A DNA stretch of 64,000 bases from CAWJMF01 sp963843945 (GTDB lineage: Bacteria; Vulcanimicrobiota; Vulcanimicrobiia; Vulcanimicrobiales; Vulcanimicrobiaceae): NCBI GenBank assembly GCA_963843945.1, contig CAWJMF010000002.1, positions 1 through 64,000 on the forward strand, written 5' to 3'. A program made the translations under genes and the position numbers. Positions 62,548-64,000 of the stretch are shown one piece after another (the stretch's first letter is position 1; each line of letters starts with the position of its first letter). The notes under the pieces were generated by a model. It was not told the origin of the DNA, did not search any database, and saw only the letters and a program-made list of their open reading frames with translations.

Positions 62548-63449
62548 ACGATCGGCTGGCCGTCGGCGTCGACGCAGGCGGGACCGCTTCCGTCGCCGCC
62601 GTCTCGCGCGGCGGCGCGTTCGAGCGCAGCGTGCGTGGAGCTCCCGCCAACGCCAGCTCGCGCGGCGTCGAAGCCGCGGCCGCGGCGATCGTTGCGACGA
62701 TTCGCGAAGCGACGGCCGGCGTCGAGCCGTCGGCGCTCTACGTGGGGGCGGCGGGCGCCGGGCGCGCCGACGCCGCGTCCGCACTCGAGGCAGCCTTGCG
62801 CCGCGCTTTTCCAAGCGTGCGGCTGGCGGTCGCCGACGATACGCGCGCGGCCCTGCGCAGCGCCGTCTCCGCAGGTCCGGGCCTCGTGCTCATCGCGGGA
62901 ACGGGTTCGGTCGCGTACGCGGAAAACGGCGAACGTTGCGTTCGCGTCGGCGGACTCGGCTATTTGCTCGGCGACGAAGGTTCGGCGTTCGCCATCGGTA
63001 AGGCCGCGCTCGAATTGCTCGCGCGATCGTATGACGGGCGCGCGCGCGCCGACGAAACGACCGCGCTGGCGGAACGCACGCTCGGCTGCCACGACCGCGA
63101 TGGCCTGCTGCGGGCGATCTACGCGCAGCCGCTCGACGTGGCGCGTATCGCTTCCCTGGCGCCCAGCCTCATCGCTTTCGCCGGTAAGGGCAATCGCGCG
63201 TCCGCGAAGATCGTGCAAGACGCGGCCGCCGCGTTGAGTGCCCTCGTCAAAAGTGCCGCCGTGCAAGCCGGACTGGCGGAGCAATCGCCGGCGGTCGCCC
63301 TGGCGGGCGGTCTCTTGCGGGAGAACAGCCTGCTTTCGTTTTTGCTCGAGACGCGCTTGACGAACGAGCTGCCCGGCGCGACGCTGCTGCGCGTACGCGA
63401 CGAACCGGCGCGCGCCGCGCTGCGCTTCGCCGAAGCGATGCTGGAGTGA
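62544..63449 (+). CDS. GlcNAc kinase-like protein (BadF/BadG/BcrA/BcrD ATPase family)
   Basis: A 301-residue ASKHA ATPase/kinase. The phosphate-1 loop is VGVDAGGTASVAAVS, followed by the VGAAGAGRADAASALEAALR region, adenosine-binding LVLIAGTGSVAYAENGERCV and RVGGLGYLLGDEGSAFAIGK. This matches eukaryotic-like GlcNAc kinases (NAGK, MurK) that phosphorylate GlcNAc and sometimes MurNAc. In this operon it would convert GlcNAc freed by NagZ into GlcNAc-6-phosphate. ATG overlaps the anmK stop (ATGA), and its stop overlaps the murQ GTG. Confidence 0.88.
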   Translation: MNDRLAVGVDAGGTASVAAVSRGGAFERSVRGAPANASSRGVEAAAAAIVATIREATAGVEPSALYVGAAGAGRADAASALEAALRRAFPSVRLAVADDTRAALRSAVSAGPGLVLIAGTGSVAYAENGERCVRVGGLGYLLGDEGSAFAIGKAALELLARSYDGRARADETTALAERTLGCHDRDGLLRAIYAQPLDVARIASLAPSLIAFAGKGNRASAKIVQDAAAALSALVKSAAVQAGLAEQSPAVALAGGLLRENSLLSFLLETRLTNELPGATLLRVRDEPARAALRFAEAMLE

Positions 63450-64000
63450 GCGCCGAGCGCGAAGTTCCGACCGAAGCGGTCAACGCGGCGACGCACGATC
63501 TCGACGCGCTGTCGACGCCGGAACTCGTCGGCGTGCTGGCCCGCGAGCAAGCGGCGGCCTGCGCCGCGGTCGAGAAGGTGGAGACCGACATCGCGCGCGC
63601 CGTCGATGCAATCGCGGCGCGCCTGCGTGCGGGCGGCAACCTGCACTACTTCGGCGCGGGTTCGAGCGGCCGGCTCGCCTTTCTCGACGCGGCCGAGTGC
63701 CCGCCGACCTTCGGCACGCCGCCGTCGCTCGTGCAGGCGCACATCGCCGGCGGGGTCGAGGCACTGGTTCGCGCGGTCGAAGGCGCCGAGGACGACGCGG
63801 CCGCGGGCGCGGCGGAAGCGAACGCCGCTTTGAAGCCGGGCGACGCCGTCGCCGGCATCTCGGCCAGCGGGCACGCCCCGTACGTCGTCGCGGCCCTGCG
63901 CGCTGCGCGCAGCCTCGGTGCCCTCACGCTCGCACTGACCGGCGATGCGGCCTCGCCGCTGGCGGCGGCGGTCGACCTGGCCATCGTCCTCGACACGGGC
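63446..64000 (+). CDS. murQ: N-acetylmuramic acid 6-phosphate etherase, cut by the window end
   Basis: The first 185 codons of MurQ, which cleaves the lactyl ether of MurNAc-6-phosphate to give GlcNAc-6-phosphate and D-lactate. GTG at 63446 overlaps the upstream stop. Seen: VPTEAVNAATHDLDALSTPE at the start, the SIS-domain core LHYFGAGSSGRLAFLDAAEC, then PPTFGTPPSLVQAHIAGG, and GDAVAGISASGHAPYVVAAL. The frame is open to position 64000, so the C-terminal third lies outside the window. It completes a recycling route from anhydro-muropeptides to GlcNAc-6-phosphate. Confidence 0.95.
   Translation, partial: MSAEREVPTEAVNAATHDLDALSTPELVGVLAREQAAACAAVEKVETDIARAVDAIAARLRAGGNLHYFGAGSSGRLAFLDAAECPPTFGTPPSLVQAHIAGGVEALVRAVEGAEDDAAAGAAEANAALKPGDAVAGISASGHAPYVVAALRAARSLGALTLALTGDAASPLAAAVDLAIVLDTG

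Overview
The window is GC-rich chromosomal DNA (mid-60s %GC by eye) from a bacterium with an outer membrane: there is a TonB-dependent receptor, a TonB C-terminal-domain protein, a secreted cytochrome c protein and an RseB-like periplasmic protein. Gene content (HrcA-controlled dnaJ, AccD/AccA, DUF2252, HDAC-like deacetylase, retropepsin-like proteases, many short secreted proteins of unknown function) would suit a soil-type lineage such as Candidatus Eremiobacterota. No rRNA is present, so this placement is an impression, not a determination.

Layout. 0.1-2.2 kb: small poorly conserved genes, two of them broken by indels. 2.3 kb: initiator tRNA with promoter and terminator. 2.4-8.2 kb: adenosine deaminase, DtxR-type metalloregulator, rhomboid protease, DinG-type helicase, DUF2252 protein. 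8.2-11.3 kb (minus strand): cytochrome c protein and acetyl-CoA synthetase. 11.3-19.95 kb: a long plus-strand housekeeping run (TlpA-like, hrcA, dnaJ, rsmE, DPM1-like glycosyltransferase, accD, accA, FtsB-like, S1-like, RpiR-like, Ppx/GppA). 20.3-24.5 kb: secreted proteins, tRNA-Leu, a TonB-like protein and a phospholipase C-type phosphoesterase. 24.6-30.1 kb: etfB-etfA, TPR protein, HDAC-like protein, MauE-like protein, thioredoxin. 30.1-32.1 kb (minus): ECF sigma, anti-sigma and RseB-like protein, divergent from an Nramp-type transporter with a DtxR-like box. 33.6-36.5 kb: TonB-dependent receptor and membrane protein. 36.7-39.9 kb: unknown protein, PHP phosphoesterase, Fur-family repressor, cytochrome P450. 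39.9-43.2 kb: one-carbon/methyl-cycle genes (cyclodeaminase, ahcY, metK). 43.2-45.6 kb: MFS exporter and CorA. 45.7-48.6 kb: tRNA-Asn and a 2.8 kb island bounded by a 47-bp direct repeat of the tRNA 3' end. 48.6-57.9 kb: membrane and secreted proteins. 57.9 kb to the end: a tightly overlapping peptidoglycan-recycling operon (nagZ, serine hydrolase, anmK, GlcNAc-kinase-like, murQ).

Three themes deserve attention. First, three genes (rsmE, an S1-like gene, nagZ) have no usable ATG/GTG/TTG, but each has an in-frame CTG overlapping the upstream stop as CTGA; ppx has an ATT in a similar place. Second, single-base indels break metK, the cyclodeaminase gene and several small genes. Because metK is essential, sequence error is the simplest reading. 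Third, the tRNA-Asn island's repeat regenerates both the tRNA 3' end and the stop codon of an oppositely oriented DUF599 gene.
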